A DNA stretch of 64,000 bases from Thuidium tamariscinum (GCA_947034885.2 OX344758.2:5334501-5398500); one strand, 5' to 3'. Counted from the first letter of the stretch, positions 1-11,879 are shown. Made by a program: numbers and translations. The notes: generated by a model not told the origin, from the sequence alone.

Positions 1-59
1 GCACCTCAAAAAAAATTTACTTTAAATAAATAAATAAATTACCGCCCTCTTTCCCCCCA

Positions 60-420
60 GGTTTCAAATAAATAATTAATTAATTCCCTCTCTTCCCTCC
101 CCTCCCCCCTACTTATAATTTTGAGAACCCATATTATAGAACAATTCAATACAAAATATATATCCCATATCCCGTACCCATACAATATCTTGTATTTGGT
201 ATCCATACAATATGTCGAGCTTAGACCTAGTATCCATATCCACTCCCGTATCCGTCTTCGTCTCCAATATTCATGCCATATCTATATTTGTTTCTATTAT
301 ACATACCATATTTAATATTTATATCCATATTTGATATTGTATTCTAGATTCATATTTGGAAAGCTTTGATTAAATTTCACAAAGATCAACAACTTGTGAT
401 TTTTTTTAAAGAAGGGGGGA
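60..420 (+). repeat. Copy 1 of a C-rich/CCATAT duplicated repeat
   Basis: A pyrimidine-rich lead (CCTCCCCTCCCCCCTA), then TATAATTTTGAGA, then many imperfect CCATAT and CATATC units, then GATTTTTTTTAAAGAAGGGG. The same order recurs at 730-1005. The open stretches here (for example 121-315) are a by-product of the low-complexity repeat, not genes. Confidence 0.6.
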
Positions 421-457
421 ACTAATGCAAATCAAAAGGTGACAATGTTTTTTGAAT

Positions 458-632
458 CACTACAAGAGAATGAGGTCTTTTAAGTAATGTCTTTTAATGC
501 GTCTTTTAAGTAAAATTTTACTAAAAAGACTGTCTTTTTAGTAAAATTTTACTTAAAAGACGCATTAAAAGACATTACTTAAAAGACATGATGTTTAGGA
601 CACTACTTAAAAGACCCCATTCTCTTGTAGTG
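458..632. mobile_element. CACTA-type hairpin MITE (175 bp), TSD AAT
   Basis: The ends are CACTACAAGAGAATG and its inverse CATTCTCTTGTAGTG, with 3-bp direct repeats AAT at 455-457 and 633-635. The 5'-CACTA end, the TACAAGA subterminal sequence and the 3-bp TSD fit the CACTA (En/Spm) superfamily. The body folds back on itself around about 534. The left arm lacks about 24 bases that the right arm has. It is closely related to 17054-17256. Confidence 0.88.
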
Positions 633-729
633 AATGCATTGTAACTCAAAATTTTGTGTAGACAAATACTACCTCTTCATGGTGCATAGTATAAAACCAT
701 ACACCATGAAGAAAAAAAAATTCAAATTT

Positions 730-1005
730 CAAATCCCCCCCCCCCTCTACCTCTATCTCCACCCCCACTCCCTCTTATAATTTTGAGAGGGTGGGGTCAA
801 TGCAATCAGTATGGAACAAATCCCATATGTTGTATGTCATATTTCATCTACATAGAATATGCCATATCCCATATGTTGAATTTATATTTGAACTATTGTA
901 TGTATATTTTGTATTCATATTACCATATTGTATTTGTATATGTACACATATTCCATATCCATCTGAAGGCTATTGATTTTTCTTGAAGGGGGGGGGGGAG
1001 GGGGT
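730..1005 (+). repeat. Copy 2 of the C-rich/CCATAT repeat
   Basis: This repeats the order seen at 60-420: C-rich tract, TATAATTTTGAGAG, CCATAT-type units, then a G-rich tail (GAAGGGGGGGGGG). The two copies flank the MITE at 458-632, so they may be an older duplication or two ends of one element. Confidence 0.55.
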
Positions 1006-1592
1006 TGAAATGCATTAGACGGCTCCTAATTTTCTAAAGGGGGAAGGGGGGCCAAGGAAACCCACTAGGCAGTGACAGGTAGTTCAAGGTAGATAGTAAC
1101 TCCAATCAAATGAAGATTCAATATTAATAGCATTGCTTGCATTATTGATCTCTCTTTTTTAAGATGTAGGGCCTCTCAAAACATTGCTTATTAAATATTC
1201 ATTGAAAGTGAAGACAAAGCCAAATGAAGTCTAAGTAGTTTTGTAATGATCAAACCTTTATATAATTAGTTTTGAATTTTCATAAAATCACTTTAGAAAA
1301 TAGAAATTTTATTTATTATTCACGTGAGAACCGAAAACAAATTACAAGTTGCATATAGGAGCACTCAAATTTTGAAATCAAGACCTTTATTAACTTTGTT
1401 TGGAAATTCGAAACCTATATACATTTAAAAATTAGTCCACTTGGGCTTTGGATAAGGAACTAGTACCTACATTCTCTGTGGCATACTTTCATCAAGCATC
1501 TCACTTTATGGAAGTGATAGAATGGAAAGTCTCAAATGCATGCTTGTATAATTCTAAATGAACCCTTGGAGGTGTTGAATGATGATTGAGTT
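1006..1592. other. AT-rich spacer, nothing recognised
   Basis: I see no coding potential, RNA gene or clear repeat boundary here. Confidence 0.5.
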
Positions 1593-1745
1593 GTGATTGC
1601 AAGAAACACTAGTCCTATTCTTCATCACAATGAGAGTGATTTCTTGTCATTTGCTATAAATTTTGAAGCACATATTTAATGAACATGAAATTTCTATAGA
1701 ACATGTATAACTTGATGGTAATCAAGTACCTCTCTTTAAAAATTA
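1593..1745 (+). mobile_element. Left-end fragment of the GGGTGATTGCAAGAAAC family
   Basis: It begins TGATTGCAAGAAACACTAGT, matching the terminal repeat of the 722-754-bp elements at 3866, 44590, 45665 and 60075. The homology fades after about 150 bp and no right end is found before the foldback at 1825. Confidence 0.5.
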
Positions 1746-1824
1746 AAATAAACATCATTTTATATTTGAAAATCATTTTTTTTAGTTTTTCACATAGTAA
1801 GGTCTGAGTGGATTTACTACATTT

Positions 1825-3108
1825 CACTACGAGGAAATGTAGTCGAAGATGACAAGTTTATTACAGAGAATTGTCTGAAATGACAACAGTCATGTTTTTA
1901 AATCCTTATCTTGTCAATTTATGAAAACTTGTCAAATTGTTGTCAAATTTTTTATTGATATTTGATAGCCACACCCATTTTCAAAACAATAATTGTCTAT
2001 GGATGACATAAAGAGAAACAAATGATTATAAATATAGATGGTTTTCCAAATATCTAAGGATTCCATTGAGTATTATACTAATGTAATCTTCAATCATTTG
2101 GTAGCAATATCTTGGTTTGAGTTGTCTATAAAGAAGATAAAATCTCTATTTATACATGGGTGGTAGGATGTAGAACAATCCATGTGGGATATGTAATTTA
2201 GAAGTAAGAGTTCAATTACTCAATGTTAAGCTTGAAAGAGATATTGTATTAAAACTAAAATTTAAGACCTCATTTAGGCATACTGGCATAGTAGTATATT
2301 TTTTACAAAAAACTTGAACTAAAAAAAGTTGAGAAATTAAACGAAGTTTCATCTACAAAAATCCATTTGAAATTTTAATTCTCCAATCAAAAGTTATAGA
2401 CAAATTTCAAAGAGGAAGTTTTTAATTGTAAAAATATATGTCCCTTTCAACCTTTCTCCTAGAAATTTGACTTTAACTTTTTATTAAAGATTTGAAATGT
2501 CAAACATATTTTTGGAGATGAAACTTGGTTTGATTTCCCACCTTTTTTTAGTTCAATTTTTTGTAAAAAGATATTCTACTATATCTAAATGAGGTCTAAA
2601 ATTTTAGTTTTAACAAAATTCCTATTTCAAATTTAACAATGAGCAGTTGACCTCATACTTCTAAATTACATATCAAACATGGATTGTTCTACCTCCTACC
2701 ACCCCATGTATATATAGAGAGTTTTTTTTCTCCCTTTAAACCACAAAAAATAAATAGTTCATGGAACAAAGCAAAGAAGTGGATAATTTCTATGTTCTCT
2801 TTATTTCTTATGTTCAATATTAATTTGAAAGTAAAAATTTAAAGAAAATTCAATTTTGTCATTTTGTCTCTTACAAAAAAGAATACACTTTGATTATTGC
2901 TAATTAGGAATCATGTTTTCATGGAAATGGGCCTACTAACAAAAGAGGATATAAAGGAATAGAAGTTGATAAAAATTCTTTCAAAAGTGACAAAAAGTTG
3001 ACAGAATTTTGTCATATAACTAGCCAAATCAACACATTCTGACTAACAAAGCAAATGATAGATTTTTGTCAACTTACTATCAAATAGGATATAAAAATCC
3101 TTGTAGCG
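1825..3108. mobile_element. CACTA-like foldback element (1,284 bp)
   Basis: It starts CACTACGAGGA and ends with the matching inverse TCCTTGTAGCG. Inside, 2150-2400 is repeated in reverse at about 2450-2720 (for example the GACCTCATTTAGG segment and AATCAAAAGTTAT), so most of the element is two long arms. The flanking 3-mers (TTT and TAT) do not match, so the TSD is lost or the ends are slightly misplaced. The same arm sequence is found in 6317-8174 and as single arms at 11880-12100 and 53870-54065. Confidence 0.7.
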
Positions 3109-3480
3109 TATACATAAAATATACTTTTTAATTTTTTTTTTAAACTTTTTTTCTAATTTTAAATTATTCTCAAAGGAAATTTTGAATATTGTAAAAAATG
3201 CTACACTTTTTGGACACCCTTTTTTGCAATAATCTTACACTAGGATGTTATGTATTGCTACGAATCAAATTTGGTTTAATTTATAAAGTCCCAAGGATTT
3301 GGACAAGACAAAAATTACTTATATTCTTATAAGATATATGTTCTATAAATTTTTTGAATTTTAAATCAAATGAAACAATGTTTGGATTAAGAGTAAGGTA
3401 GCAATACCTATAACCATTAGTGTACCTATTTTTGACACTAGAGTTCCCTTAAAGTATCTCCAAAGGTACCTTGATACCGT
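3109..3480. other. AT-rich spacer, nothing recognised
   Basis: No coding or repeat structure is visible apart from A/T runs. Confidence 0.5.
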
Positions 3481-3489
3481 AACCATGCT

Positions 3490-3760
3490 AAATTGTGATT
3501 GGTGAGTCTTGAATTTTTTAGATTTTGGCGTGAGAATCAAAATAGATAGATTAGAGTGTAGTTTACAGTATTGTTGAGAGTTCTACTTTGAAAATTTATA
3601 GAAAATGGGTGCCTTATCCAAAAAGTCTTTACTTTAATAAATAAAATTAACATTCAATTTTTAAAACTGGAAAAAATATATATTTTTAAAGAAAAAGGTG
3701 CCTCTAATTATATTGAATTGCTTGATTTGATGGTTATAGATGCTACTACTTTAGAATGCA
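3490..3760 (+). repeat. Dispersed repeat, copy 1 (GTGCCT...AAGGTGCCTC type)
   Basis: It shares TTTTAGATTTTGGCGTGAGA, a GTCC/GTTCTACTTTGAAA segment and AAAAAGGTGCCTC with 41700-41960 on the same strand, and its inverse complement resembles parts of 19485-19650 and 31550-31800. There is no coding potential. Confidence 0.5.
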
Positions 3761-3865
3761 TCTCCTTTGTCAAAATTTTGCAATTGTTTACAGATTTTCC
3801 TCAAATGCATTTTTGAAGAATAAACTTCAATTATTCACTAAAAATTCAATTTCTATTTCTCTAGA

Positions 3866-4587
3866 AGGTGATTGCAAGAAACACTTGCACTATTTGTTGT
3901 GTTTTGATACAATAATTATAATTTTTTTTGGAATATTTTAAAATTTAAGAAAAAAGTTTCTTAAATTTAAAAATATAGTCAATGTAAATATTTTTAAAAT
4001 GAAGGTAACTACCAAAGGAAATTTATAAAAAAATATTTAGGTAGGAGAACTAGAAAAGTGCAAAATCTCAAGAAAATAAATATTTCAAGGTTTTAATTAA
4101 TAAAAAATATGAAAATTTTAAATAAGTAAAATTAAAAAATTCCATTTAGAAAAACTTTATAGTCATGGTCATTCACCCAAAAAACCACCAAAATGATTTT
4201 TTACATGTTTCAAAATGTATTTACAAAGAAGCCCACTTTGTGAACTTCTACACAATATATAAATAGTTATTTTTGGAAATCTTTTCAATACTAGCTAAAG
4301 TATACTACAAGACTATCTCAGCCAACTTTCAGCTCCAAATTTGTTTCTTTGGATACTATTTTGTTAAAAAAAGAAAAGTGGTAAGTGTGACATAATATTG
4401 GGAGCTATTATTAAACAATTTTTTTTAAATATTGAAAAAAAAAATTAGATAATATGTATAGTAGTCATAGGTATCTTATCTATGAATTTTGAATCATTTA
4501 GAGCCAAAATGCAAAAGTTATGGTCAAAAAACTAATCACCACCCACTATGTGATAGAAAGTAGGACAAGTATTTCTTGCAATGACCC
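3866..4587. mobile_element. 4-bp-TSD element with GGGTGATTGCAAG ends (722 bp)
   Basis: The ends are (A)GGTGATTGCAAGAAACACT and the inverse AGTATTTCTTGCAATGACCC. The flanks are TAGA (3862-3865) and CAGA (4588-4591), consistent with a 4-bp target duplication carrying one C-to-T change. The interior shares GTAGGAGAACTAGAAAAGTG with the copies at 45665 and 60075. There is no transposase gene, so it is non-autonomous. Confidence 0.72.
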
Positions 4588-4599
4588 CAGAAGAAAATT

Positions 4600-5510
4600 A
4601 GAGGTTTTGCAGTTGAAGTTTGCAGTTAGTTTCATAGTTGCATTAGATGTTTGCAATTAGGTGACAATTTAGAGATTGCAGTTGTAGTCAGCAAGTTGCA
4701 ATAGTTGCACATTAGTTGCAAAAGACAACAAGGTTGTTTATCATCCAATAGCCTTTACTATAGGATTTTGTTGATGAATTCTTTTGATGTGGTTGCTAAT
4801 GTAGAACTTGTTCGTGGTAATTGGTTTGCAATTTGTTTGTAACTCATTTGTAATTCATTGGAGCTGGTTTGCAACTCATCTATAATTCATTGCAACTAGT
4901 TTGTAACTTATTTACAATTTATTTGCAACTTTTTTTCATCTTGTATGCAACTTCTTTGCAATTTATCAATGACTTGTAAATTTGTAGACTTATAAATTTT
5001 ATTCTCAATGATTTGTAAATTTTAGAATTTTAGATTTATCTTCTTTTTGAGATTAGCAATCCAAATATTGATATTCATAGATTTCACCACTTTAGAAATT
5101 TTACAATTTTACAATTTTTAAGAATTTCTTAAACTTTAAATATTTGTAGATTTCTATAGACTATAGAATTTTACAAATTGTAAGACTCTACAACTTGTAT
5201 AAATTTATAAGTCGTAAAGTTTACAAAGTACAAAAATATTAGATTTTCATTTCAAAACTGATTATATAAGAATACTATAACTTATGATACTTATGTGTTT
5301 AATCTAAGGATACTCTTGATAGTTGATATGGGACAATTGATGTAAGACTTAATGCTACTTATTTCCTAATTGTATACTAATTGTTTCTTAGTTGTACTAT
5401 AGTTGCTTACTAATTGAATGCTAGTCACATTATAGTTTCTTATTAGTTGAATGCTAGTTGTACTATAGTTGCTCACTAGCTAGTTGAATTGTAGTGGATT
5501 TAGGATTATA
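4600..5510. repeat. Imperfect TTTGCAACT/TTTGTAACT short-repeat tract
   Basis: About 900 bp in which variants of TTTGCAACTCATTT and GTTGCAGTTG recur on both strands every 15 to 40 bases, followed by TTAGTTG(A/T)ATGCTAGT repeats near 5380-5480. There is no open reading frame. It is most likely subterminal repeat sequence belonging to the neighbouring decayed transposon. Confidence 0.5.
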
Positions 5511-5599
5511 TGCAACTGCAATTCGACACACTAGACTCTAAAGAACGTAAAGTTGTCCACATTGACAACTATGATGAATATTGGAATACCCTGCAATTC

Positions 5600-6120
5600 T
5601 TCTTTTACATTCTTGAAATTCTAAACTTTTGGCCATAGGTCACTATAATGCCTTTGAGACATTGTATATAAAGGCAATCCCTGCTTGCAAGTGTTCACAA
5701 AAATAAACATTTTTTCCAAACTCAAAATTAAAACTTTTGCCACTAGTATATTGAATGATAGGTTTCTATAGATCACTACATTGCCTTGTAGAGATTGTAC
5801 AAGGATGAATTTTCTTTGCAAATCTTAACATGCTTTTCCAAATCCCTCACTAAATGTCCTTCAACGGTAATATAATTTTCTTTAATTATTTTCTTGAAAT
5901 TATTCTTTCTATGCTTTGCAAGAGCCTTCTCTAAACAACAATCTTCATAAGCTAAGAACTCCCCCTTTGGCTTCCTTTGAATGGCCTAAGCACCTATCAT
6001 AGAAGTTGCAAGTGGATCAAACTTGCATTGCAATGCTATAAATTGAAGGCTCAACACAAGTTTTATGCCTACAACAACTATGCTACCATCCTTGGAATCA
6101 AAGATTAGGGGGCACTTTTT
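5600..6120 (-). pseudogene. Degenerate coding remnant in a decayed transposon
   Basis: On the minus strand a coding-like stretch reads AIQRKPKGEFLAYEDCCLEK, then a Lys-rich segment, then HLVRDLEKHVKIC, within about 5840-6000. Stop codons interrupt it upstream. It lies between the left terminal repeat of a large decayed element and the foldback at 6317-8174. I do not recognise the protein. Its position suggests part of the element's own gene, but that is inference. Confidence 0.3.
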
Positions 6121-6316
6121 GGAAAATGGAGTGTCAATTTCGACTCAAATGCGACATAAAGATAGGATTTTGACCCTAAATCCGGATACAAATTGTGGGA
6201 ATATTGTATAGCAATCTAATATAGACTTCGAGAAAGATTGGGGGGAAGGGAAGTTTTAGGATAACATCACCTAATATTGAGATTGGGCATGTTGTAAAAT
6301 TTTGTCACTTAGCTTT

Positions 6317-8174
6317 CACTACAAGGGAAACTGCATCCTATTTGACGGTAATTTTGACAGAATTCTATCAACTCTGTTGTAGATTAGGAGTACATATTTC
6401 GGACACTTTTTTGACAGAAATTCTGTTGATTATGTTGTCAATTCGGACAAAGATACACGTCAGCAAGTCTTCCTCTCACTCCTTTGCCACTGTGGATTTT
6501 TTTCCCACGTCACTTATTCCAAAAAATTATTTTCCAAGGATTTAATAAAGTAATTGAAATAATGGCTAAAAAAAATGAAATGAAATTTTTTCAAATGAAT
6601 GATAAATTTTTAGATGAAATTCTTTTGGATGATTTAATTTAAAATAAAAATTTAATCAACTTTCAAGAATATTGACCAACTTCCAAGATCATGGAGTTAA
6701 TTTATTCTCTAAATTGTTGTACTTCATGAATCATTTGTATTTTGTGAAATGAATGGAGAAGTGAAGCTCTTTATGTACACATACGGAGGTAGGAAGTTGA
6801 GTAATCCATATGGGATATATGAATTCTCAAAGTTGTGAGAGCTCATAGTTAAGTTAAAAACCCAAAATTTTGTATTAAAACTAAGATTTCAGACCTCATT
6901 TAAGCATAGAAGAATGTCTTTTTTCAAAAACATCTGAACTAAGACTAGTTAAAATATGAATTTGAATTTCAAGTACAAAAATCTGTTTGACATTTCAAAT
7001 TTCCAATCAAAAGTTATGGACAGATTTTAGAGAGCAAGTTTCAAAAAATATAACAAGAACAATTTCAAACACCTCTTTGAAATTTCATAACTTTTGATTG
7101 GAAACTTGACATGTAAAAAACATTTGGATGCAAAACTTGAGTTTCATTTCTTAACTAATTTTTAACTAATTTTAGTACACATTTTTGAAAAAACACATTC
7201 TTCAGTTCAGTTTTAACTTAATGTAGTAAGTTAGAAATAGGAATTGTCTTGAAAGTAGGACTTTAGAGTTTAGACCTCATTTAGGCATAGAAAAATGTGT
7301 TTTTTCAAAAAAAATTGAACTAACATTAGTTAGAAAATCATTTAAAGTTTTGCCTACAAAACGCTTCTGAAATTTTGAGTTTCCAATCAAAAGTTATGGA
7401 ATTTCAAAGAGGTGTTTGAAATTGTTCTTGTTATATTTTTTAAAACTTCCTCTTTGAAATTTGTCCATAACTTTTGATTGAAAACTTGAAATGTCAAATG
7501 GATTTTTGTACTTGAAACTCCAATTCATATTCTAACTAGTCTTAGTTCAAATGTTTTTGAAAAAAGACATTCTACTATGCTTAAATGAGGTTTAAAATCC
7601 TAGTTTTAATTTAAAATTTCAGATTTCTAACTTCTCTATGAACTCCTACAACTTCAAGAATTCATATATCCCCCATGGGTTGGTCGACCTCCTACCTCCG
7701 TATATGTATATAAAGAGATTCTCTTTCCCATATTTTTCAAAAAATATAAATGGTTCATAGAGTAAAACAAATTAGTGTATAAATTAAATTCATAATCTTA
7801 ATTTGTTTTGGTCAACATTCTTGAAAGTTGATTAAAAAAATTTTAAAAATTAAATCATCCAAAAGTATTTCATCTAAAAATTTATCATTCATCTGAAAAA
7901 CTTCCATCCAATTTTTTTTCTAGCCATTATTTCAACTATTTTATTAAATCCCCGAAAAATAGATTTTTGGATTAAGTGATGTGAAAATTAAAAAATACAT
8001 TGTGGCAAAGGTGTGAGAGGAAGACTTACTAACGTGTATCTTTGTCCAAATTGACAACCGAATTGATAGAATCTTATCAATTAAGTGTCCAAAACAAGTA
8101 CTCCTAATCTACAACACAATTGACAGAATTCTGTCAAATTTTTTGTCAAATAGGACACAGTTTCCCTTGTAGTG
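6317..8174. mobile_element. Large CACTA-like foldback element (1,858 bp)
   Basis: The ends are CACTACAAGGGAAACTG and the inverse CAGTTTCCCTTGTAGTG. The whole element is two inverted arms of about 900 bp that meet near 7245; for example AATTGAAATAATGGCTA near 6550 pairs with TAGCCATTATTTCAACT near 7921. Flanking bases are TTT and CAA, so no TSD is seen. It sits inside the decayed transposon 5521-9112. The open stretch at 6342-6545 is part of an arm, not a gene. Confidence 0.78.
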
Positions 8175-8229
8175 CAACTTCTCCATCTTTATGTCTTCTA
8201 CCATTGTTGATGTGGTTGATGATGTTCAT

Positions 8230-8900
8230 CCCCCCTAAGATATAATGTATCCTACAATTTTTTTCTTAGGCCAATGGTCCAAAAAGACCCTACAAACGTC
8301 TAGTGAAATTGGGCAAAAGACCTCAAATTTCTCCCTCTTGTTATGCATCAACCTCTTTTGCCTACAAACTGACAAGTTGTGTCATCCATTCATCAATTAG
8401 ATCTTCAAAGATATCAGTCTCTAAAGACAAATGATTGAATCTTGTCCTCCATCTATACTCCTAGTTGTTAGCATTATCACTCTAGACAAGACAATTTTTC
8501 AAACCCTCAAGCTATTAGAGGTCCTTGTGAACATTTATTGGGTGTTTTTTATCCTAATTTATATTGGTTAAGCTTCTCACAAAATACATTTGGCCCAACC
8601 AATGAATATTCATAGGGAACCTAGATGGAAAGTTATCCTCCATGGTGCTAATAAACTCTAAGTCTAAGAGATGTTTCAAGAGATACTTCCAAAATTAAAA
8701 AGAAATCATCTGAAATATACAAACATCTTTTCTTGCACTTGTACCAGACATCAACATGTGAGTGAAATGAAGGACCAAATAGACAACGCAACCTTCAAAA
8801 CAATCGGTGGAATTTTTAAATGCTAAAGACACTAGAAGAAAAATGTGTCTACCACAACCAACATCAATGCAACTACATGTTCTATACAATTGCCTTGTAA
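8230..8900 (-). pseudogene. Degenerate coding remnant, right half of the same element
   Basis: The minus strand shows coding-like fragments in one or two frames, such as LETDIFEDLIDEWMTQL near 8440-8390 and WLGQMYFVRSLTNIN near 8600-8560, broken by several stops. It lies between the foldback 6317-8174 and the right terminal repeat near 9000-9110. The product is not recognised. It may be the upstream half of the gene seen at 5600-6120, split by the foldback insertion. Confidence 0.28.
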
Positions 8901-9099
8901 CTAAAATCCTCTATATTTGCACCAAATTTAACGTCTACAGTATTGTAGTTGCAAAGTAGTTGCAAGTAGTAGTTGCAAAATGAAGTTTAGGGTTATAGAA
9001 ATGTAAAAGAAGAAGAATTGTGAGGTATTCTACATCCAATATTCATCATAGTTGTTGATGCAAACAACTTTATGTTCTATAGGGTCCCAAATAGGGTCT

Positions 9100-9615
9100 A
9101 GTGTATCAAATATTAGGAGTTCTCAAATTTAATGCTCTAGAGCTAAAAGTTTCACATTCTATTTTTATAATAATAAAACATGTATCTACCAAAGAAAATC
9201 TAAAAATATATTATTTTATATTATTTTATTTCTCCACATGAGTGCAAACAACACTCCCATTGCGCACAATTCTTGAAAATTGAAGATGGTTCTAAGATCA
9301 TTTTTTTGATGAAATCTTATCACCATCAATTCTTCCCAAATGAATTATTTTTATTTTCTTAAAAATTATTTTTATTTTTTTACAAATCAAAATGTGAAAG
9401 TGCCTATTTTCATGAGATTTTACACTTCTATTTCTCCTACTTAGAGAATTCTTCTATGTTTTTCCTTCCTAGTGCACCTTCTTCTTAAAAATGTATATAT
9501 CAAATATATTATACACATTTAAAATTTATTTATTTATAATTAGAAATATACCTAAAAAAATCATGAGTATTATGCAAAATGCTACACAAATAGAATGGTA
9601 TTCCTTGCAATGTCC
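9100..9615 (-). mobile_element. Partial reversed copy of the GGGTGATTGCAAG family
   Basis: Near 9600 it ends in TTCCTTGCAATGTCC, and the interior has the inverse of the family's GGAGAA...AAGTGC and CATGAAAATAGG segments. The other end is not clear. It adjoins the Tc1-like pseudogene. Confidence 0.5.
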
Positions 9616-9704
9616 TTGAACTTCCATTTTAGTGTTGCCTATAGGTGCTCTATAGACTAGGTCAAGTGATTGAACAAACAACTTTAAAATACTGAAAGTT
9701 GTTT

Positions 9705-10420
9705 AGATAACTATTCTTTCATTGTTTTTGTCATATGAATAGGATCATTGTCAAATTGAAAAATGACTTGTGATGCATTTATGCCATATTTTGAACAAGT
9801 GCCATAGAATATGGCCTCTAATATCTCACAATAAATATATTGGTTCATTCTACCTTCTATCTTGTAAATCAAACCATATCCAATTGCACTCATGCACCCC
9901 AAAATCATTAGTGAACCTCTTCCATGTTCTGTTGTTTTCCTTACTATTTGATTTGTAAAACCTTCTCCAAATTGATTCCAATATCAATAACAACAATTTA
10001 AGTAAAATCAATTAACCTTAGACTCAATTGAAAAAAATACTTGCTTCCATTTTACAACAATTTAATTCTAATGCAAAATTCTAGAAGAGCTTGAATATTC
10101 TATTAATGAAGAAAGAGGCTTCATTCTTTCAAATAAGTCTTCACATTTGTCAAATTTAATTCTCATTGCATTGTTTGGATACTTATCTCATTTGCAAATT
10201 CCTAACTAACTAATTTTCATGCCTTCATGGCCTTATTAAATCCTTTAGTTTTCACCTTTTCTCAAACAAGGCCTCTTCAAAAAGGTCTAAAATCATCACA
10301 TTTGGTCTTCTTCCTGCAAATAGTTTAAGCATTAAGAAGACATCTCTTTTGGATTTTCTCAAAACTAAATTCACTAATAGCAAGCCATTTGCTTACTTTT
10401 GTATACACCATCCTTTTTAT
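9705..10420 (-). pseudogene. Broken Tc1-like transposase
   Basis: The 65-codon open stretch 9908-9711 (minus) contains in order MILGCMSAIGYG, GRMNQYIYCEILE and FQFDNDPIHMTKTMKE. These match the catalytic core of Tc1-type DDE transposases, including the second catalytic Asp within the FxxDNDPxH motif. Just upstream (higher coordinates) are an EHGRGSLM segment and, near 10060-10020, KWKQVFFSIESKVN, which corresponds to the family's WxxVxFSDESxFN motif with the first catalytic Asp replaced by Ile. Stops and frameshifts separate the pieces, so it cannot make a full protein. Further upstream, to about 10420, only weak remnants of the DNA-binding part are visible. Terminal repeats for this copy were not identified. 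It is the only clear transposase-coding remnant in the window. Confidence 0.72.
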
Positions 10421-11053
10421 AACATTGATATCTGACTACCATGCTTTTTCATAAGAAAATGGCTTTGTTACCTATTGAACAAGTTATAATGCAATGTACT
10501 ATTTGAAAAGGAGAAGAGACATACAAAATGTTTTTATTTACTTATAATACTCACTTCTAAATTGAAATTCTTTATTGTGTTGTCGATGTGAGGAAGAAAT
10601 AGAGGTGTAGATATGTAAGACCAAAAGTGAGTCAATAAGACAATTTCTTTTGAAATTGATTACCTCAACTACCTTCACAAATTCTTCATTAAACTTCTAT
10701 GCATTAGTAGACACTTGGATAGTCATTGTCTACTCTTAATGATACCTTTGAATCTTCATTAATGCAATAAATATTCAAATTATACTAAGCATGCACAAAC
10801 ACTAATTCAATTCTAAAGGTACAATTCCCGGTACAATTACAAGTGTGCATTTGTTCACTATAACTCCTACTATATCTTTGTTTTGAGGATATGGATATGC
10901 ATATCACGCTTGCCTAATAACATTGACAAAAAATAACTCAAAAAATAGATTTTAGAATTTTGGAGCAAACTTCTTCTTAGAGAAAAATCGAATGGAAAAA
11001 ACTTAAAATGATCATATTTTTGGCACTTGTCAAATTTGTTATTCCAATTTTTA
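10421..11053. other. AT-rich spacer, nothing recognised
   Basis: No coding potential. There is a short GGTACAATTCCCGGTACAAT motif near 10818. It ends at the TTAA where the nested stack begins. Confidence 0.45.
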
Positions 11054-11699
11054 TTAACCCTTAAAGGACCAAACTAGAATTTTTTGCACTACAAAAAAAC
11101 TGGGGTATAAATGACTGTAAAAAATGACTGGAAATGAGTCATTTCGGACAAAGATGATTGAAAAATGACTTCAGGCTCTGTAGTCATTGTGGACAAGTCA
11201 TTCTTTAAATGACTATGGGTGTATTATCACCATCCATTTGGAAATTGGATGACTAATAGATGAATTTGTCTAAGGGACAAAGAAATTTCACTTGAAAATT
11301 TTGTGAAAAGGGCAGATAGCTGACCATTTTATTGGGAATTTCACCTATGTGGCTGCTACATAAGTCAATTTATAAGTCATTTCTTAGTTGCGACATAGTT
11401 GAAGTTTCGGTGACGTATTAGTCCATGTCAGCTAATTGTGCAGTCATTGTTCAATTGTCAGACAATCTGACTCATGTTGATGTGGACAATGATGTCAGTA
11501 AAAAATGAAGTCATATTCTAGTCGTGAGACAATTGCATTTAAGGGTGGGGTCTTTGATATATAGCACTTAATAGTAAGAGGGTTCTGAAGTTGCATCTTA
11601 GTCATTTCTGAGACATTTTTGGTTTAGGGTGAGTTATACTCTAGTTATCTTTTCCTTCTCTGAAGCAATCATTCTACAGTCACATATGAATACATTCAA

Positions 11700-11822
11700 A
11701 GTTCCACAATGATACACCATACACCATACACCATACACATGCAATGCATCATACAACATATAATATATACAATACACCATATATAATATATCATGTACAA
11801 TACACCATACACCATACATTAT
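11700..11822. repeat. Imperfect ACACCATAC microsatellite
   Basis: ACACCATAC, ATATAAT and ACAATACACCATA units repeat for about 120 bp. The open frame on the minus strand (11834-11634) is caused by this repeat. Confidence 0.7.
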
Positions 11823-11879
11823 TTCAAAATCCACTTAGTATGTGGATATGAATAGATGAAATGACAAGCCTTTTATAGA

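Larger units (their letters stand above)
5521..9112. mobile_element. Decayed DNA transposon with ~110-bp terminal inverted repeats
   Basis: Bases 5521-5625 and the reverse complement of about 8991-9112 are roughly 80% alike by eye; shared pieces include AACTATGATGAATATTGGA and the CACTAGAC/CACTAGACC segment. Outside and inside these ends are many short GTTGCAA/TTGCAACT motifs (4610-5000, 8940-8985), as in subterminal regions of DNA transposons. The interior carries the two coding remnants and is interrupted by the foldback 6317-8174. The superfamily is not determined and exact ends are uncertain. Confidence 0.45.

Noticed and set aside
60..1005. CCATAT-type repeats that could suggest a telomere or satellite.
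   Set aside because: The units are irregular and do not match the plant telomere repeat TTTAGGG; they occur in only two short blocks.
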